Source: Methanobacteriota archaeon (GTDB lineage: Archaea; Halobacteriota; Methanosarcinia; Methanosarcinales; Methanoperedenaceae). Taken from it: 22,617 bases of DNA. Made by a program: the position numbers and the translations under genes. This document shows, in pieces, positions 20,274 through 22,617 of this stretch (the stretch's first letter is position 1; each line of letters opens with the position of its first letter). The stretch is from the NCBI GenBank assembly GCA_018900975.1, contig JAHIFK010000117.1, positions 1 to 22,617 on the forward strand. The letters are read 5' to 3'. Below the pieces are notes generated by a model. The model did no database searches, was not told where the DNA came from, and saw only the letters and a program-made list of their open reading frames with translations.

Positions 20274-22412
20274 ATGGGGTTTGGATTGCTGTCTGAGTTA
20301 TTGTATGCAGTCCAGTGGTACTTGCTGATAGTATTTCTCGGAATAATAACTATACCCCTCACGGTCAATATCTGCCGAAACCTTCCAGACCGCGGCTACT
20401 CAACATCGAAGATACTCGGTGTACTCCTTCTTGCGTATGTATCATGGGTTCTGTCCTATGCCCTGGGTTACAGCAGGAACGAGATAATGCTTTCAATACT
20501 TCTGGTATGCGTTTTTTCTGCCGTTTTCTATGCAAAGACAAAACCCACGATTGATAGGAAGTTACTGTTAAGGAACGAATTGATTTTCGGCGCCGTGTTC
20601 CTTCTATTCCTGATGATCAGAGCATACAATCCAGAGATACACGGTGGAGAGAAAGTATTTGACTTCATGATCCTCAATTCTATCCTGGGAAGCACAAGTC
20701 TTCCCCCGCATGATTCATGGCTTTCGGGTTACAAAATCGACATGTATTATTATTTCGGCTCATTTACGATCGCCACTCTCACGAAACTTATCGGGATCCC
20801 ATCAAATGTAGCATATAATCTTGGAATGTCCCTTTTGCCAGCGCTTGCGGCAGTTGCTGCCTTCGGGCTGGGCTATAATCTTACCCGTGACAAAAAAGGA
20901 GGGATTGCAACAGTATTCCTACTTGTATTTGCTGGCAACCTGTACCCTGCGGGAGTAATATCCGCCCATGCGCTAAACATAACCACAACTCCCTGGGGGG
21001 ATGTGCCAAATATTATGAATTACTGGGGAGCGACACGAATTATCCCAAATACTGCTAACGAATTCCCATATTTCAGCTTCATATTCGGCGACCTGCATGC
21101 TCATGTCATAGCTATTCCCTTTGTGCTGATGGCTATAACATTTATTCTGAATGTTTATCTCTCAAAAAAGGTATCAAAGACAAATCTGGTCTTGCTGAGC
21201 TTTGCTCTTGGCTCGCTTTTCGTGTTCAATTCATGGGATTATGCCACGTATTCCGCTCTTTTTATCATGGCGATGCTGATCAAGCCCTGGAAGATTTATG
21301 GAAACAAATCTAGAGAGTTTTTCAGGGATTTATTAAAACGATCGGCCATTGTTATTTCAGTTCCCATACTTGGACTCTTGTTGTTCATCTTTTTCTTTTT
21401 TGATTTTCACTCATCAAGCATACAGGGAATAAAACCCGTCATTACAAGGACGGCGCTTCTAAATTTTCTTGTAATATTTAACCTGTTCTTATTCCTGATA
21501 GTTTCTTTCCTGTTACTTCATATCCCTGAATTCAGGTATAAAAAATGGATACTTACAGCTCTTTTTGCAGTGGCTGTGGCATTTTACTTTGTTCCCGATT
21601 TTCAAACCCTTTCTGTGTTCGTTCCCCTGGCTTTTTTGACCTGCATCAGCTTTTACTTTTTTTACAGGAACAATGATACAAACCGGCTATTTATCTCCGT
21701 TATGATAGCTCTTGGTCTTTCGCTTCTTGTTTTCTGTGAATTGTTCTATTTTGATGACCTTTTTTCTGGTAGTATTGAGAGGTTTAACACGGTATTTAAA
21801 TATTATAACCAGGTTTGGCTTCTCTTTAGCATAGCGTCAGCTTATGCTTTTTATGATATCATTGACAAAAAATACAGGATGAAAAAGGCTGTGCTTGTTA
21901 TTTTATCTATCCTTATCGTGCTAAATTCTCTTTATCTATTTACAGGCACATTTGCAAAGACTGGAGAATTGAGAGGAAGTGCCAGTCTTGACGGAATAGC
22001 TTTTATTAAAACAGCTGATTACGGCGATTACGACGCCATTGTCTGGGCAGGGAGGAACATTAGTACGACCCAGGTAATACTTGAGGCTCCTGGTGTGAGT
22101 TACAAGGATGACTCTCGGATTTCGGCTTACACAGGGATACCGACTGTCGTGGGTTGGGTGGGGCATGAATATATGCTGAGGAATAGCTGGGACGAGATAT
22201 CGGCTCGCATCAGGGATGTCGATACCATTTATGAGACAGAGGATAATAACGAAGCTATGGCGCTGCTGCGGAAATACAATGTGTCATATATTTATATCGG
22301 GGATAAGGAACTTGGGAAATACAAGCAGAAAGGCTTGCAAAAATTCGAGAACACTTCTTATTTCGAAAAGGTGTACAGGGGCGTCGCGGAGATATATCGC
22401 GTATTGCCATGA
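20274..22412 (+). CDS. DUF2298 multi-spanning membrane protein (GT-C-like)
   Basis: About 712 residues with some 15 or more hydrophobic segments. The family markers PEIHGGEKVFDFMILNSIL, LPPHDSWLSGYKIDMYYYFG and FIFGDLHAHVIAIPF are the conserved loops of DUF2298 (Chlor_Arch_YYY type), thought from their acidic first external loop and topology to be GT-C-type lipid-linked sugar transferases. A soluble C-terminal tail (AIVWAGRNISTTQVILEAPG; YIYIGDKEL) resembles the C-terminal domains of such enzymes. ATG at 20274 is taken as start; GTG at 20268 is the alternative. It follows the family 2 glycosyltransferase by 15 nt; together they may build a surface glycan, which is inference. Family members are chiefly archaeal and Chloroflexota. 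Confidence 0.9.
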   Translation: MGFGLLSELLYAVQWYLLIVFLGIITIPLTVNICRNLPDRGYSTSKILGVLLLAYVSWVLSYALGYSRNEIMLSILLVCVFSAVFYAKTKPTIDRKLLLRNELIFGAVFLLFLMIRAYNPEIHGGEKVFDFMILNSILGSTSLPPHDSWLSGYKIDMYYYFGSFTIATLTKLIGIPSNVAYNLGMSLLPALAAVAAFGLGYNLTRDKKGGIATVFLLVFAGNLYPAGVISAHALNITTTPWGDVPNIMNYWGATRIIPNTANEFPYFSFIFGDLHAHVIAIPFVLMAITFILNVYLSKKVSKTNLVLLSFALGSLFVFNSWDYATYSALFIMAMLIKPWKIYGNKSREFFRDLLKRSAIVISVPILGLLLFIFFFFDFHSSSIQGIKPVITRTALLNFLVIFNLFLFLIVSFLLLHIPEFRYKKWILTALFAVAVAFYFVPDFQTLSVFVPLAFLTCISFYFFYRNNDTNRLFISVMIALGLSLLVFCELFYFDDLFSGSIERFNTVFKYYNQVWLLFSIASAYAFYDIIDKKYRMKKAVLVILSILIVLNSLYLFTGTFAKTGELRGSASLDGIAFIKTADYGDYDAIVWAGRNISTTQVILEAPGVSYKDDSRISAYTGIPTVVGWVGHEYMLRNSWDEISARIRDVDTIYETEDNNEAMALLRKYNVSYIYIGDKELGKYKQKGLQKFENTSYFEKVYRGVAEIYRVLP

Positions 22413-22601
22413 AGAAATAAAAAATCTACTGATCCAGACCGTTAAAGCTTTTTACTTACAGGGAGAGAATCAAAACGTATTATTACCATTTTTTAGAATG
22501 TTAGGATAGGGTAATCAGAGCATTTATAATTTTTATCTCATTCGCTTATGAAAATAGTTTAAATATTTAAAAATAATTAAATAATATACTTCTATATTTT
22601 A

Positions 22602-22617
22602 ATGAGCAGTGATCTCA
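22602..22617 (+). CDS. Possible start of the next gene (partial)
   Basis: ATG at 22602 begins MSSDL and runs off the window. An AT-rich TATA-like stretch (TTTAAATATTTAAAA, about 22558-22572) lies 30-40 nt upstream, and no Shine-Dalgarno is seen, as expected for a leaderless archaeal gene. Five codons are too few for any assignment. Confidence 0.25.

Noticed and set aside
22413..22601. Small RNA or tRNA in the right-end gap
   Set aside because: No cloverleaf, no stable stem and only AT-rich sequence was seen.

Overview
The window reads as archaeal, most likely a Methanosarcinales-type euryarchaeon ('Ca. Methanoperedens' and relatives would fit, but this is inference from gene content). Pointers are a tRNA 2'-phosphotransferase beside a pyrB-pyrI pair, a two-gene ADP-forming acyl-CoA synthetase, a membrane-anchored archaeal S16/Lon-like protease, a lone JAMM peptidase, a PGF-CTERM-type surface protein, a DUF2298 membrane protein, and TATA boxes 25-30 nt upstream of several starts. 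No rRNA, tRNA, CRISPR array or complete insertion sequence was recognised.

Region 1 (about 1-4550) is AT-rich and looks like a decaying accessory/defence island. It holds the N-terminus of a type I restriction methylase (hsdM, running off the left edge), a small membrane protein, a HEPN-like protein, a one-TM protein, a protein with two CxxC motifs, and a TIR-domain gene split by a frameshift. Between them lie three gene stumps: the first 10 codons of a protein starting MGRTVPSFRM, the first 23 codons of a RelA/SpoT-like HD hydrolase, and the last 50 codons of a PIN-domain toxin. Two stumps are cut just before the 3' end of an opposite-strand gene, at similar junction sequences.

Region 2 (about 4550-15999) is a housekeeping block with denser, more GC-rich coding: a Lon-like protease, a helical protein, a PHP phosphoesterase, kptA-pyrB-pyrI (pyrimidine synthesis and RNA repair) on the minus strand, an ADP-forming acyl-CoA synthetase alpha/beta pair (ATP from acyl-CoA), hemD and hemB (tetrapyrroles: siroheme, F430, corrinoid, heme), a JAMM peptidase, a PGF-CTERM surface protein, a DUF2227 membrane protein, a lipoprotein with a transglutaminase-like core and a cyclophilin. 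A short inverted repeat buries the pyrB start codons, and a 20-codon ORF abuts the acyl-CoA synthetase.

Region 3 (about 16080-17900) is AT-rich again. It carries the most unusual locus: a 371-aa Ntn-hydrolase that can be aligned by eye with the proteasome beta fold (Thr2, Asp18, Lys37) but has a long helical insertion. It is preceded by an overlapping 26-codon ORF and overlaps a 58-aa charged protein with a strong Shine-Dalgarno. An AbrB-type regulator and a broken small ORF follow.

Region 4 (17903-22617) has a receiver-histidine kinase hybrid, a 358-bp regulatory gap, a family-2 glycosyltransferase that appears to start at AUA, and a DUF2298 multi-spanning protein; the last two probably form a surface-glycan or lipid-linked sugar unit.
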